This document shows, piece after piece, positions 1-8,598 of a DNA stretch of 64,000 bases; positions within the stretch are counted from its first letter, which is position 1; the number at the start of each line of letters is the position of its first letter. Origin of the DNA: Sinomonas sp. R1AF57 (GTDB lineage: Bacteria > Actinomycetota > Actinomycetes > Actinomycetales > Micrococcaceae); contig NZ_CP022463.1 of the NCBI RefSeq assembly GCF_002224485.1, forward strand, positions 1,138,644-1,202,643, read 5' to 3'. The position numbers were made by a program, and so were the translations under genes. The notes below the pieces were generated by a model, which saw only the letters and a program-made list of their open reading frames with translations, searched no databases and had not been told where the DNA came from.

Positions 1-502
1 CGACGCTCACCTCGCCCACCACCGAGCCCTCGCCCTGGGGAGCGCCGGCCGGCGCGTAGACGGGGACCTTCGCGCCCACCGACGGGCCGAGGGTCCCGGT
101 GTTCCTGGTGGTCTCCTCGCGCCCGGACAGCGCCACATCCGGGGGCGTGCTCACCCGCTCGCCGAGCCGCGCCGGGTCGGGGTGGGCCAGCCGCAGCCCC
201 TCCTCGTCGGTCACGACGACGAACAGCGCCCCCGTGCTGGCCCGTGCCGACTCCGCCGCTGCCATCACCGGCCCCGAAGCGAGTTCGGCGGGCGGGGGAG
301 TGCCGGCGCCGGCGGCGATCTGCGCCGTCGTGCGCCGCAGCACCGGGTCGGAGGCCACGGCGCGGCCGAGGGTGAGGGCGTTCTGCTCTGCCTCGGTCCA
401 GAGGCGCTCGTAGGCGAGCCAGAGGTGGGCCCCCGCCGCAAGCACGACGGCGAGCGCGACCGCCCCGACCTGCAGCAGGAGGGTGCGGGTCGAGAAGCGC
501 AT
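1..502 (-). CDS. Sensor histidine kinase, DcuS/CitA family (5' part only)
   Basis: The gene enters from outside the window, and only about the first 167 codons are visible. Residues 1-29 are a short basic start followed by a hydrophobic membrane helix. An extracytoplasmic PAS-like sensor domain follows, with the family-typical stretch LFVVVTDEEGLRLAHPDP at about residues 93-110 and a TTRNTGTLGPSVGAKVPV stretch near residues 131-148. These sensors bind citrate or C4-dicarboxylates outside the cell and phosphorylate a CitB/DcuR response regulator. The ATG at 502 is in frame with this domain; an ATG at 510 is in another frame. It is divergent from a CitMHS citrate symporter, which supports a citrate-sensing role. 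The second helix, PAS and kinase domains lie beyond the window. Confidence 0.85.
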   Translation of the reverse strand, partial: MRFSTRTLLLQVGAVALAVVLAAGAHLWLAYERLWTEAEQNALTLGRAVASDPVLRRTTAQIAAGAGTPPPAELASGPVMAAAESARASTGALFVVVTDEEGLRLAHPDPARLGERVSTPPDVALSGREETTRNTGTLGPSVGAKVPVYAPAGAPQGEGSVVGEVSV

Positions 503-533
503 CTGCCCATCGTAGGCCCGGCCTCACCCCGTG

Positions 534-569
534 AGCAGAATGCGCAGAACCCGTCGAATGAGCAGAACA
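534..569. repeat. Four tandem 9-bp repeats between citrate sensor and citrate symporter
   Basis: Four contiguous 9-mers are seen: AGCAGAATG (534-542), CGCAGAACC (543-551), CGTCGAATG (552-560) and AGCAGAACA (561-569). Their position between the divergent kinase and symporter genes suggests a binding array for the cognate CitB/DcuR-type response regulator. That role is inferred from position only. Confidence 0.55.
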
Positions 570-626
570 TCAGCCAATGCCGGCAAACCCGGAGCGCGTC
601 CTGCCGCCCAGCTACTTTCGTAGCGC

Positions 627-646
627 GCATCACACCGCGGTGATGC
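627..646. promoter_or_regulatory. Palindrome upstream of the citrate symporter gene
   Basis: GCATCAC and GTGATGC form perfect 7-bp arms around a 6-bp spacer, ending 23 bp before the symporter start. It could be an operator or a small hairpin in the 5' leader. Confidence 0.4.
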
Positions 647-669
647 GGTTCACAAGAGAGGAGCCACCG

Positions 670-2124
670 ATGCTGGTAGTGCTCGGCTTCGCGATGATCG
701 CCGTGTTCATGGCGCTCATCATGACGAAGAAGCTCACCCCGGTGCTTGCGCTGATCATCGTCCCGACCATCTTCGGCCTGTTCGCGGGCGCGGGGCTCGG
801 GATCGGCCCGATGGTCATGACGTCCCTGAAGTCCATGGCCCCCACGGCCGCCCTGCTCATGTTCGCGATCGTGTACTTCGGCCTCATGATCGACGTGGGC
901 CTGTTCGACCCGCTCGTGAAGTTCATCCTCCGCAAGCTGGGCAACGACCCGGCGAAGGTGGTGCTCGGCACGGCCATCCTGGCCGCGGCGGTGTCGCTCG
1001 ACGGCGACGGCTCGACCACGTTCATCCTCACCACCGCGGCGATGCTGCCGGTGTACCTGCGCCTGGGGCTGAGCCCGGTGGTGCTGACCTGCGTCGCGGG
1101 CCTCGCGAACGGCACCATGAACATCCTGCCGTGGGGCGGCCCGACCGCCCGCGCCGCGACCGCGCTGAAGATCGACGTCAACGACGTCTTCGTCCCGATG
1201 GTCCCCTCGCTCATCGCCGGCCTCGCGATCGTCATGCTGTTCGCGTGGCGGCTCGGCCTGCGCGAGCGCAAGCGGCTCGCCGTCGAGCGCCCCGAGCTGT
1301 GGGGCCCGGAGGCGGGCGCTGCAGGCTCTGCTGGCGCTGCAGGCGGCGCCTCGCACAGCGGCGGCCTCGGCTCGCCGAAGGGCTCGCGCACGACGCCGGG
1401 TGGCGGGGTTGCGCTGCTCGACGCGCCGGAGCTGGTCGACCAGATGGACTCGGCCATGGCCGACACCGCGCTTGACCCGCACCGCAGGACGCTGCGCCCC
1501 AAGCTGTTCTGGTTCAACCTGGCCCTCACCGTGGGCATCATGGTCCTGCTCGTGGCGGACGTCCTGCCGCTGGCGTACGTGTTCATGGTCGGTGCGGCCG
1601 TCGCGCTCGTGGTCAACTTCCCGCGGGTGAAGGACCAGGCGGCGCAGCTCATCGCCCACGCGCCGAGCGTCGTCGCGGTCGTGTCCATGGTGATGGCCGC
1701 CTCCGTGCTCACCGGCGTGCTGACCGGCAAGATCGGCGAGACGACCATCGTGACGGAGATGTCCAACTGGCTCGTCTCGGTCATCCCGGCGGACGCAGGC
1801 CCGTTCATGGCGGTCATCACGGGCATCCTGTCCATCCCGATGACGTTCTTCATGAGCAACGACGCGTTCTACTTCGGGGTCCTGCCCGTCCTGTCCGAGA
1901 CGGCCGCGCACTACGGGATCGGTGCGGCGGACATGGCCCGCGCCTCCATCACCGGCCAGCCGTTCCACCTGCAGAGCCCGCTCGTCCCGGCGATCCTGCT
2001 GCTCGTCTCGCTCGCGAAGGTCGAGCTCGGCGACCACCACAAGCTGGTCCTGTGGCGGACGGCGGTCATCTCGCTCGTCATGCTCGCGGTCGGAGTCCTC
2101 GTGGGGGCGATCGCGATCGGCTAG
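670..2124 (+). CDS. CitMHS-family citrate:metal/H+ symporter
   Basis: A 484-aa polytopic membrane protein of the CitMHS family, which imports citrate complexed with Mg2+ or Ca2+ with protons. About 11-12 hydrophobic helices are visible. The family-typical stretches are LDGDGSTTFILTTAAMLPVY near residue 115 and ANGTMNILPWGGPTAR near residue 150. A hydrophilic loop of about 60 residues, rich in Ala, Gly and Ser, sits near the middle (about 205-265) and is probably cytoplasmic. The ATG at 670 follows a GAGAGGAG ribosome binding site. An upstream in-frame extension lacks hydrophobic character and was rejected. The divergent sensor kinase suggests induction by citrate. Confidence 0.92.
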   Translation: MLVVLGFAMIAVFMALIMTKKLTPVLALIIVPTIFGLFAGAGLGIGPMVMTSLKSMAPTAALLMFAIVYFGLMIDVGLFDPLVKFILRKLGNDPAKVVLGTAILAAAVSLDGDGSTTFILTTAAMLPVYLRLGLSPVVLTCVAGLANGTMNILPWGGPTARAATALKIDVNDVFVPMVPSLIAGLAIVMLFAWRLGLRERKRLAVERPELWGPEAGAAGSAGAAGGASHSGGLGSPKGSRTTPGGGVALLDAPELVDQMDSAMADTALDPHRRTLRPKLFWFNLALTVGIMVLLVADVLPLAYVFMVGAAVALVVNFPRVKDQAAQLIAHAPSVVAVVSMVMAASVLTGVLTGKIGETTIVTEMSNWLVSVIPADAGPFMAVITGILSIPMTFFMSNDAFYFGVLPVLSETAAHYGIGAADMARASITGQPFHLQSPLVPAILLLVSLAKVELGDHHKLVLWRTAVISLVMLAVGVLVGAIAIG

Positions 2125-2140
2125 CCCGCACCCTCCGTCT

Positions 2141-2169
2141 GGGGGTCACGTCCTGAAGGTCACCTCCTG
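2141..2169 (+). repeat. 29-bp intergenic repeat, copy 1
   Basis: This 29-mer begins GGGGGTCACGTCC and ends GGTCACCTCCTG. It recurs with three mismatches on the opposite strand at 16396-16424. Both copies are intergenic. Its complement contains CAGGAGGTGACC, which resembles a strong ribosome binding site although no gene start follows. Confidence 0.6.
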
Positions 2170-2210
2170 TTGGTCTTTGTCCGCACATTGGCCAACAGGA
2201 GGTGACCTTC
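2155..2210. terminator. Long inverted repeat after the citrate symporter gene
   Basis: Perfect 19-bp arms (2155-2173 and 2192-2210) flank an 18-nt loop. It lies 30 bp after the stop codon and could end the citrate transcript as a hairpin. No T-run follows, so it may instead be a mobile or REP-like element. Its left arm overlaps the 29-bp repeat. Confidence 0.5.
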
Positions 2211-2266
2211 GGGCGTGGGGAGGCTCTGCGCGGGAGCCGTCGCCGTCGTCCGCACCCGCCCGCGAC

Positions 2267-2272
2267 TAGACT
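2267..2272 (+). promoter_or_regulatory. -10 element (TAGACT) for gatCAB
   Basis: TAGACT matches the actinobacterial TAnnnT pattern 39 bp before gatC. Transcription would start near 2279. A GGGAGA ribosome binding site lies just before the gatC ATG. Confidence 0.5.
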
Positions 2273-2311
2273 GGACCGCGAACCTTTGTCACCACCCACC
2301 CAGGGAGATCC

Positions 2312-2608
2312 ATGGCTGAGATCACTCGCGACGACGTTGCGCACCTCGCGCAGCTCGCGCGGATCGAGATGAGCGAGGCGGAACTCGACAAGATGGCGGG
2401 CGAGCTCGCCCACATCGTCGACGCCGTCAAGAGCGTGAGCGAGGCCGCCGGGCCCGACGTCCCGGCCACGAGCCACCCGATCCCGCTGAGCAACGTCTTC
2501 CGCGAGGACGTCGTCGGCCACGTCCTGACCCCCGCCGAGGCGCTCTCAGGCGCCCCCGACTCGGACGAGGACCGCTTCAAGGTCCCGGCCATCCTGGACG
2601 AGGAGTAA
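2312..2608 (+). CDS. gatC: Asp-tRNA(Asn)/Glu-tRNA(Gln) amidotransferase subunit C
   Basis: A 98-aa protein with the normal GatC length and pattern: an N-terminal TRDDVAHLAQLARI helix, ELDKMAGELAHIVDAV in the middle, and a C-terminal RFKVPAIL motif. GatC wraps around GatA and GatB in the heterotrimer that converts misacylated Glu-tRNA(Gln), and possibly Asp-tRNA(Asn), to the correct amide. It is first in gatC-gatA-gatB, with 3 bp to gatA. Confidence 0.97.
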   Translation: MAEITRDDVAHLAQLARIEMSEAELDKMAGELAHIVDAVKSVSEAAGPDVPATSHPIPLSNVFREDVVGHVLTPAEALSGAPDSDEDRFKVPAILDEE

Positions 2609-2611
2609 CCC

Positions 2612-4144
2612 ATGAGCGAGAAGAACCTCAGCGACCTCATCACGTCCAGCGCCTCGGCCCTCGCCGAGAGGCTCGCCGCCAAGGAGGTCTCCTCCGAGGA
2701 GGTCACGCAGGCGCACCTCGACCGCATCGCCGAGGTCGACGGCGGGGAGCGCGGCGTCCACGCGTTCCTGCACGTCAACACGGAGGAGGCGCTCGCCGTC
2801 GCCCGCGAGGTCGACTCGGCCCGCGCCGCCGGCGGGGACGACGCCGCCGCCCTCCACCCGCTCGCGGGTGTGCCGATCGCCATCAAGGACCTCATCGTCA
2901 CAGTGGGCCAGCCCACGACGGCGGGCTCCCGCATCCTCGAGGGCTGGATGAGCCCCTACGACGCGACCGTGATCAGGAAGATCCGGGCTGCGAAGCTGCC
3001 GATCCTCGGCAAGACCAACCTCGACGAGTTCGCCATGGGCTCCTCCACCGAGCACTCGGCGTTCGGGCCGACCCGCAACCCGTGGGACCTGGACCGCATC
3101 CCCGGCGGCTCCGGAGGCGGCTCCGCCGCGGCCGTCGCCGCCTTCGAGGCCCCGCTGGCCCTCGGCACCGACACGGGCGGCTCGATCCGCCAGCCCGGGG
3201 CCGTGACCGGCACTGTCGGCGTCAAGCCCACCTATGGCGCAGTGTCCCGGTACGGCGCGATCGCCATGGCATCGAGCCTGGACCAGATCGGCCCCGTCTC
3301 GCGCACCGTCCTGGACTCGGCGCTTCTCCAGGAGCTCGTCGGCGGCCACGACCCGTTCGACTCGACCTCCCTCACCGACCCGTTCGACACCCTGGTGGCG
3401 GCCGCGAAGGCCGGCAGTGTCGAGGGCGTGCGCATCGGCGTCGTCAAGGAGCTCAGCGGTGAGGGCTTCCAGGCCGGGGTCGAGACCCGCTTCCACGAGG
3501 CGCTCGAGCTGCTCAAGGGCGCCGGCGCGCAGGTCGTCGAGGTCTCCTGCCCGAACTTCAAGTACGCCCTCGGCGCGTACTACCTGATCATGCCGAGCGA
3601 GGTCTCCTCCAACCTCGCCAAGTTCGATGGCGTCCGGTACGGGCTGCGGGTCCTGCCCCAGGACGGCCCCATGACGATCGAGCGCGTCATGGGCGCGACC
3701 CGCGCCGCCGGGTTCGGCGACGAGGCCAAGCGCCGCATCATCCTCGGCACCTACGCCCTCTCGGCCGGCTACTACGACGCCTACTACGGCTCGGCGCAGA
3801 AGGTCCGCACGCTCATCCAGCGCGACTTCGACAACGCCTTCGCCCAGGCGGACGTCCTCATCTCCCCGACGGCGCCCACCACGGCGTTCCCGCTCGGCGA
3901 GAAGCTCGACGACCCGCTGGCCATGTACCTCAACGACGTCGCGACGATCCCGGCCAACCTCGCCGGCGTCCCCGGCCTGTCGCTGCCGGGCGGTCTCGCG
4001 GAGGAGGACGGCCTGCCCGTGGGCATCCAGCTCCTCGCCCCCGCCCGCGAGGACGCGCGCCTGTACCGTGTCGGCGCGGCGCTCGAATCCCTGCTCGAGG
4101 CGCAGTGGGGCGGCCCGCTGCTCGCCCAGGCCCCGGCCCTCTAA
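2612..4144 (+). CDS. gatA: Asp-tRNA(Asn)/Glu-tRNA(Gln) amidotransferase subunit A
   Basis: A 510-aa amidase-signature enzyme that releases ammonia from glutamine for tRNA-bound Glu or Asp. The amidase triad can be read: Lys92 in GVPIAIKDL, Ser167 in the GGSGGGS loop and Ser191 in [11 protein letters not shown]. Length and order match the family. The ATG at 2612 is 3 bp after gatC, so the genes are co-transcribed. gatB begins 14 bp after the stop. Confidence 0.97.
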   Translation: MSEKNLSDLITSSASALAERLAAKEVSSEEVTQAHLDRIAEVDGGERGVHAFLHVNTEEALAVAREVDSARAAGGDDAAALHPLAGVPIAIKDLIVTVGQPTTAGSRILEGWMSPYDATVIRKIRAAKLPILGKTNLDEFAMGSSTEHSAFGPTRNPWDLDRIPGGSGGGSAAAVAAFEAPLALGTDTGGSIRQPGAVTGTVGVKPTYGAVSRYGAIAMASSLDQIGPVSRTVLDSALLQELVGGHDPFDSTSLTDPFDTLVAAAKAGSVEGVRIGVVKELSGEGFQAGVETRFHEALELLKGAGAQVVEVSCPNFKYALGAYYLIMPSEVSSNLAKFDGVRYGLRVLPQDGPMTIERVMGATRAAGFGDEAKRRIILGTYALSAGYYDAYYGSAQKVRTLIQRDFDNAFAQADVLISPTAPTTAFPLGEKLDDPLAMYLNDVATIPANLAGVPGLSLPGGLAEEDGLPVGIQLLAPAREDARLYRVGAALESLLEAQWGGPLLAQAPAL

Positions 4145-4158
4145 GGAGAGAACGAACG

Positions 4159-5670
4159 ATGGCATCCACTGACGAGATCCTCTCCTTCGAGACGGCCATG
4201 GAGCGCTTCGACCCGGTCCTCGGCTTCGAGGTCCACGTCGAGCTGAACACCAAGACGAAGATGTTCTCCTCGGCCCCGAACGTGTTCGGCGACCAGCCGA
4301 ACTCGAACGTCAACGAGGTGGACCTCGGCATGCCCGGCGTCCTGCCCGTGGTCAACAGGGCCGCCGTCGAGTCGAGCATCAAGATCGGCCTCGCCCTGAA
4401 CTGCGAGATCGCCGAGTCCTGCCGGTTCGCGCGGAAGAACTACTTCTACCCGGATACGCCGAAGAACTTCCAGACGTCGCAGTACGACGAGCCGATCGCC
4501 CACGACGGCTGGATCGACATCGAGCTCGAGGACGGGACTGTGTTCCGCGTCGAGATCGAGCGCGCACACATGGAGGAGGACGCTGGGAAGCTCACCCACA
4601 TGGGCGGTGCCACCGGCCGCATCCACGGTGCCGAGTACTCCCTCGTGGACTACAACCGCGCGGGCGTGCCGCTCGTCGAGATCGTCACGAAGCCCATCGT
4701 CGGCGCCGGATCCCGCGCCCCCGAACTGGCCAAGGCGTACGTGTCGGCGATCCGCGAGATCGTGAAGAACCTCGGCGTCTCCGACGCGCGCATGGAGCGC
4801 GGAAACGTCCGCTGCGACGCGAACGTCTCGCTCATGCCCAAGGGCGCCACCCAGTTCGGCATCCGATCGGAGACGAAGAACGTCAACTCGCTCCGCTCCG
4901 TCGAGCACGCCGTGCGCTTCGAGATCCAGCGCCACGCCGCCGTCCTGTCGGCGGGGGAGAAGGTCACCCAAGAGACGCGCCACTGGCACGAGGACACGCG
5001 CACGACGACGGCTGGCCGCCCCAAGAGCGACGCCGACGACTACCGCTACTTCCCCGAGCCGGATCTCGTGCCCGTGGTCCCGAGCCGCGAGTGGGTCGAG
5101 GAGCTCCGCGCGTCCCTTCCCGAGCCCCCGGCCGAGCGCCGCAAGCGGCTCAAGGAGGCCTGGGGCTACGCGGACGCCGAGTTCCGCGACGTGGTCAACG
5201 CCGGGGTCATGGACTCGATCGAGGAGACCATCGCCGCCGGCGCGACCCCGCAGGCCGCGCGCAAGTGGTGGATGGGCGAGATCGTCGGCCGCGCCAAGGC
5301 CGCCGACGTGGACCCGGCCGAGCTCGGCGTGACGGCCGCGGCGATCGTGGAGCTCAACGGCCTTGTGGAAGGCGGCAAGCTCAACAACAAGATGGCCGGC
5401 CAGGTGCTCGACGGCGTCATCGCCGGCGAGGGCACCCCGACCCAGGTCATGGAGGCCCGCGGCCTCGTGCTCGTCTCCGACGACGGCCCGCTCCTCGAGG
5501 CGATCGACGCCGCGCTCGCCGCCCAGCCCGACGTCGCGGACAAGATCCGCGGCGGCAAGGTTCAGGCCGTCGGCGCGATCGTCGGCGGCGTCATGAAGGC
5601 CACTCGCGGCCAGGCCGACGCCGGCCGCGTCAAGGAGCTGATCCTCGAGAGGCTCGGCGTCAACGCGTAG
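4159..5670 (+). CDS. gatB: Asp-tRNA(Asn)/Glu-tRNA(Gln) amidotransferase subunit B
   Basis: A 503-aa subunit that phosphorylates the tRNA-linked acid and transfers ammonia to it. The N-terminal cradle domain has [14 protein letters not shown] and [17 protein letters not shown], and the C-terminal GatB/Yqey helical domain ends in [10 protein letters not shown]. The ATG at 4159 follows AAGGAGAG. An 18-codon in-frame extension upstream overlaps gatA and lacks conserved residues. This is the last gene of the gatCAB operon and is followed by a long hairpin. Confidence 0.97.
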   Translation: MASTDEILSFETAMERFDPVLGFEVHVELNTKTKMFSSAPNVFGDQPNSNVNEVDLGMPGVLPVVNRAAVESSIKIGLALNCEIAESCRFARKNYFYPDTPKNFQTSQYDEPIAHDGWIDIELEDGTVFRVEIERAHMEEDAGKLTHMGGATGRIHGAEYSLVDYNRAGVPLVEIVTKPIVGAGSRAPELAKAYVSAIREIVKNLGVSDARMERGNVRCDANVSLMPKGATQFGIRSETKNVNSLRSVEHAVRFEIQRHAAVLSAGEKVTQETRHWHEDTRTTTAGRPKSDADDYRYFPEPDLVPVVPSREWVEELRASLPEPPAERRKRLKEAWGYADAEFRDVVNAGVMDSIEETIAAGATPQAARKWWMGEIVGRAKAADVDPAELGVTAAAIVELNGLVEGGKLNNKMAGQVLDGVIAGEGTPTQVMEARGLVLVSDDGPLLEAIDAALAAQPDVADKIRGGKVQAVGAIVGGVMKATRGQADAGRVKELILERLGVNA

Positions 5671-5700
5671 CCAGCCCGCCGCCGTCGTACGGACGGCAGG

Positions 5701-5763
5701 CGCACGACGGCGCCCCGAACCGGAAGGGACCATGGAACCTTCCGGCGCGGGGCGCCTCGTGCG
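5701..5763. terminator. Long hairpin after gatB
   Basis: Arms 5701-5727 and 5738-5763 pair almost throughout, with one bulged C and two mismatches. This gives about 24 base pairs including GGCGCCCCG and CCGGAAGG. It begins with CGCACGACGGC, a string that is frequent in this window. No T-run follows, which is usual in high-GC genomes. Confidence 0.65.
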
Positions 5764-5769
5764 TAGGGT
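5764..5769 (+). promoter_or_regulatory. -10 element (TAGGGT), leaderless start
   Basis: TAGGGT lies exactly 6 bp before the ATG at 5776, so the mRNA probably begins at the start codon. Confidence 0.5.
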
Positions 5770-5775
5770 GGCCCC

Positions 5776-6147
5776 ATGTCGCCGCTCATCCAGTACCACG
5801 CTACCGTCCTCGGCACCCCGGATCCCCAGGCTGCGGCCCGCTTCTACGCCAACCTGCTGGGCTGGGAACTGGGCGACGACGAGAGGGAGTGGGCCACGGT
5901 CCTCAACCCTGCGGGCGGGCCGAAGCTCTCGTTCCAGTTCGAGGAGGGCTTCGAGCGTCCCGTCTGGCCCGAGGAACCGGGGAAGCAGCAGATGATGATG
6001 CACCTCGACCTGTTCGTCGACGACCTCGACAAGGCGGCAGCGCACGCAAAGGAGTGCGGTGCGCGGCGGGCCGACCACCAGCCCCAGGACGACGTCCTCG
6101 TGTTCTTCGACCCGGACGGGCACCCGTTCTGCCTTTTCGAGAACTGA
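5776..6147 (+). CDS. VOC (glyoxalase/bleomycin-resistance fold) family protein
   Basis: A 123-aa single-unit VOC protein. It starts IQYHATVLGTPDPQAAARFY and ends VFFDPDGHPFCLFE, the typical first and last beta-alpha-beta motifs of the fold. MMMHLDLFVDDLDKAAAH in the middle carries the second metal-ligand region. Family members are lyases, dioxygenases or small-molecule binders, and no substrate can be read from the sequence. It stands alone behind the gatB terminator with a leaderless promoter. Confidence 0.88.
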   Translation: MSPLIQYHATVLGTPDPQAAARFYANLLGWELGDDEREWATVLNPAGGPKLSFQFEEGFERPVWPEEPGKQQMMMHLDLFVDDLDKAAAHAKECGARRADHQPQDDVLVFFDPDGHPFCLFEN

Positions 6148-6216
6148 ACCTGTGACGCTCCTAGTGGTTTCCTGTCAGTTGCCACGGGTTCCGCACTGCC
6201 TGCGGCCCCGCGGGCG

Positions 6217-6222
6217 CAAGAT
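6217..6222 (+). promoter_or_regulatory. -10 element (CAAGAT), leaderless start
   Basis: CAAGAT lies 6 bp before the ATG at 6229. It shares the xAxxxT pattern and spacing of other leaderless promoters here. Confidence 0.4.
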
Positions 6223-6228
6223 GGAGTC

Positions 6229-6864
6229 ATGAGTTCTACCACGCCACATCGCGTTCGCCGCGCCATCGTCATCGGAGCCCTCGCCCTCGGGCTGGCAGGC
6301 GGGGGCGGCGCCGCCGTCTGGGCCGCCTCGACGCCGTCGCCTTCTCCATCCGCGCCCTCGCAGGGCTCGGCACCCTCGCAGGGCGGCCAGGGGCAGGGCA
6401 GCCAGGGGAAGGGGCACGCCTTCGGGCGCGGCCTGGCCCTGGGCGGCCTCCACGGCGAGATGACGGTCAAGAAGGGCGACGGGACGTTCGCGACGGTCGT
6501 CTCCCAGCGCGGGACCGTCACCGAGGCCACGGGCACGAAGCTCACGGTCAAGAGCGAGGACGGGTACGAGCACTCCTACACCCTCGGCGGCGACACCAAG
6601 ATCCACGCTGCCGGCCAGAAGGGCGCCGCGCTGACCGCCGGGGACCTCAAGGTCGGAGACGAGGTGGCGGTGCGGGCCCTGCGCTCGGGGAGCACGGACA
6701 CCGCCGAGCAGGTCATGAAGGGGCCGTTCCCGACGCCGGGCAGTCAGAACGGCCAGAACAGCCAGAACGGCAAGGGCCACATGAAGCACCAGAACGGCAG
6801 CAGCCCGGCCCAGCCGCAGTCGCCGTCGCCCAGCCCGTCGGCAACTGGCTCGGTCTCCTCCTGA
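6229..6864 (+). CDS. Secreted or membrane-anchored protein with a DUF5666-like domain
   Basis: A 211-aa protein. Residues 1-10 are basic and 11-34 are hydrophobic, forming a signal peptide or anchor. A Ser/Pro/Gln/Gly-rich linker runs to about residue 65. The central part, about 80-160, has GTVTEATGTKLTVKSEDG and a VGDEVAVRALR strand, the small beta-barrel pattern of DUF5666-like domains. The tail is rich in Asn, Gln, Gly and Pro and is probably disordered. No enzyme motif is seen; a cell-surface role is inferred. It ends just before a promoter carrying TCTTAGA repeats. Confidence 0.75.
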   Translation: MSSTTPHRVRRAIVIGALALGLAGGGGAAVWAASTPSPSPSAPSQGSAPSQGGQGQGSQGKGHAFGRGLALGGLHGEMTVKKGDGTFATVVSQRGTVTEATGTKLTVKSEDGYEHSYTLGGDTKIHAAGQKGAALTAGDLKVGDEVAVRALRSGSTDTAEQVMKGPFPTPGSQNGQNSQNGKGHMKHQNGSSPAQPQSPSPSPSATGSVSS

Positions 6865-6880
6865 AGCCCTGCAGGCCTCT

Positions 6881-6898
6881 TCTTAGAGGCCTCTTAGA
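6881..6898 (+). promoter_or_regulatory. Direct-repeat operator (TCTTAGA x2, 11-bp period)
   Basis: TCTTAGA occurs at 6881-6887 and 6892-6898, one DNA turn apart, the usual layout for an OmpR-family regulator. The second copy ends 10 nt before the -10 hexamer at 6909. The same motif and geometry occur before the PAP2-DedA genes (17849-17866). Confidence 0.65.
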
Positions 6899-6908
6899 AC
6901 CGCGCTCC

Positions 6909-6914
6909 TAGTCT
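6909..6914 (+). promoter_or_regulatory. -10 element (TAGTCT)
   Basis: TAGTCT fits TAnnnT and lies 10 nt after the TCTTAGA repeats. The implied leader is about 30 nt and carries AGGAGG at 6941. Confidence 0.5.
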
Positions 6915-6952
6915 GGGACTGCTTCATCTGAGCCTGTCCCAGGAGGAACCGC

Positions 6953-7477
6953 GTGTCCGAGCAGCACCCCACCGCCCGAGCCCTTCGGAGCTCTCTGGCC
7001 GAGCGCGCCGCGCGCGCCTTCGACCTGGACTTCCCGAAGGGGCGGCGCCAGCCCTCCCTCGCACGCTTCGTCGTCGCGAGCGTGGTCGCGGTTGTCGGGT
7101 CGGTCATGGCCTGCGCAGCGCTCGCTGCCGCTGCCGTCGCCGCGATGCCGGACCTGGCCGGCTACGAGCACTTCCAGTTCGGCGAGTACACGAAGCTGAC
7201 CGTGGTCGGGGTGGTGCTCGCGTGCCTCGCCTGGCCGGCCATGGCGTGGCTCTCCTCCAGGGCGTGGAAGCCCTTCCTGTGGCTTGCCGTGGCGGTGACG
7301 GCGGCCGGCCTCGCGCCCGACGCATGGATCCTCCTGAAGGGCCAGCCCGCGCCGGCCGTCGGCGTGCTCGTGCTTATGCACGTGGCCCTCGCGCTCATCA
7401 CCTACCCGGCACTCGTGCTCATCGCGCCGCAGCGCAGCCCGGGAGTCCGCGCCGCAGGGCGCAACCGGCTCCGCTGA
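6953..7477 (+). CDS. Four-helix membrane protein (DUF6069-like)
   Basis: A 174-aa protein with a GTG start behind a strong AGGAGG. Residues 1-38 are basic and cytoplasmic. Four hydrophobic helices follow at about 39-66, 82-101, 106-125 and 132-156. The pattern resembles the actinobacterial DUF6069 group, whose function is unknown to me. It is probably activated by the regulator that binds the TCTTAGA repeats upstream, which would link it to the PAP2-DedA genes and hence to envelope stress or lipid-carrier turnover. That link is inference. Confidence 0.75.
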   Translation: MSEQHPTARALRSSLAERAARAFDLDFPKGRRQPSLARFVVASVVAVVGSVMACAALAAAAVAAMPDLAGYEHFQFGEYTKLTVVGVVLACLAWPAMAWLSSRAWKPFLWLAVAVTAAGLAPDAWILLKGQPAPAVGVLVLMHVALALITYPALVLIAPQRSPGVRAAGRNRLR

Positions 7478-7525
7478 TCGCGCGCCCCCGTTGTCCTGAC
7501 CCGGCGTCTGGCCTTGAATGGGCCC

Positions 7526-8572
7526 ATGAAGGCCCTCTACAAGCCCGGCCCGCAGCCCGGCCTCGAGCTCACCGACCGACCCGAGCCGCAGGCTGGGCCC
7601 GCGGACGTCAAGATCCGGGTGCTCGCCACCGGGATCTGCGGGACCGACCTCCACATCCAGTCGTGGGATGCGAGCGCCCAGTCGATGCTCGTCACCCCGC
7701 TCGTCCCGGGCCATGAGTTCTACGGCGAGGTGGTCGAGGTCGGCGAGGACGTGCGGGAGGTCCGGGTGGGGGACCGCGTCTCGGGCGAGGGCCACATCGT
7801 GTGCGGGATGTGCCGCAACTGCCGGGCAGGCCGCCGCCAGATGTGCATCAACGTCGTCAGCGTCGGCGTGCAGCGCGACGGGGCCTTCGCCGAGTACGTC
7901 GTGATCCCCGAGGCCAACGCCTGGGTCCACCACGACCCGTCGGTCACGCCCGAACTCGGCGCGATCTTCGACCCGTTCGGCAACGCCGTCCACACGGCGC
8001 TCAGCTTCCCGCTCGTCGGCGAGGATGTGCTCATCACCGGGGCAGGGCCGATCGGGCTCATGGCCATCTCGGTCGCCCGGCACGCGGGGGCTCGGAAGAT
8101 CGCCATCACCGATGTCTCTGCCCAGAGGCTTGACCTTGCACGGCAGATGGGCGCGGACCTCGCGGTCGACGTCTCGCGCATGACCGTCGCCGAGGCTCAG
8201 CGCGAGCTCGGCATGCTCGAGGGGTTCGACGTGGGCTTCGAGATGTCCGGGCGTCCCGCCGCGCTGCAGGGCATGATCGAGAACATGAACCACGGCGGAC
8301 GGATTGCCCTCCTGGGCCTGCCAGCCGAGGCTGCCGAGATCGACTGGGGCAAGGTCGTCACCCACATGCTCACGCTCAAGGGCATCTACGGCCGCGAGAT
8401 GTTCGAGACCTGGTACGCCATGAGCGCCATGCTGTCCTCGAACCCCGTCCTGCGGCGCCACGTCGCCTCGGTGGTGACCGACGTCCTCCCGGCCGAGCGC
8501 TGGGAGGAGGGTTTCGCCGTCGCCCGCTCTGGCACCGGCGGCAAAGTGGTGCTGGACTGGTCCGGCGTCTGA
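7526..8572 (+). CDS. tdh: L-threonine 3-dehydrogenase
   Basis: A 348-aa zinc-dependent medium-chain dehydrogenase that oxidises L-threonine to 2-amino-3-ketobutyrate with NAD+. Catalytic zinc ligands are Cys38 (GICGTDLHI) and His63-Glu64 (PGHEFYGE). Structural zinc cysteines are 93, 96, 99 and 107. The nucleotide loop is [10 protein letters not shown]. The ATG at 7526 gives the family start MKAL; a TTG 12 bp upstream is in frame but looks like part of a -10 (TTGAAT, 6 bp before ATG). It forms an operon with kbl, which uses its product. Confidence 0.95.
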   Translation: MKALYKPGPQPGLELTDRPEPQAGPADVKIRVLATGICGTDLHIQSWDASAQSMLVTPLVPGHEFYGEVVEVGEDVREVRVGDRVSGEGHIVCGMCRNCRAGRRQMCINVVSVGVQRDGAFAEYVVIPEANAWVHHDPSVTPELGAIFDPFGNAVHTALSFPLVGEDVLITGAGPIGLMAISVARHAGARKIAITDVSAQRLDLARQMGADLAVDVSRMTVAEAQRELGMLEGFDVGFEMSGRPAALQGMIENMNHGGRIALLGLPAEAAEIDWGKVVTHMLTLKGIYGREMFETWYAMSAMLSSNPVLRRHVASVVTDVLPAERWEEGFAVARSGTGGKVVLDWSGV

Positions 8573-8598
8573 GCGGGACGAGGGGACAAGGAGAAGAG

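Noticed and set aside
4141-6123. Long minus-strand frame opposite gatB
   Set aside because: Shadow frame with low-complexity Val, Arg, His, Asp content; gatB is certain on the other strand.
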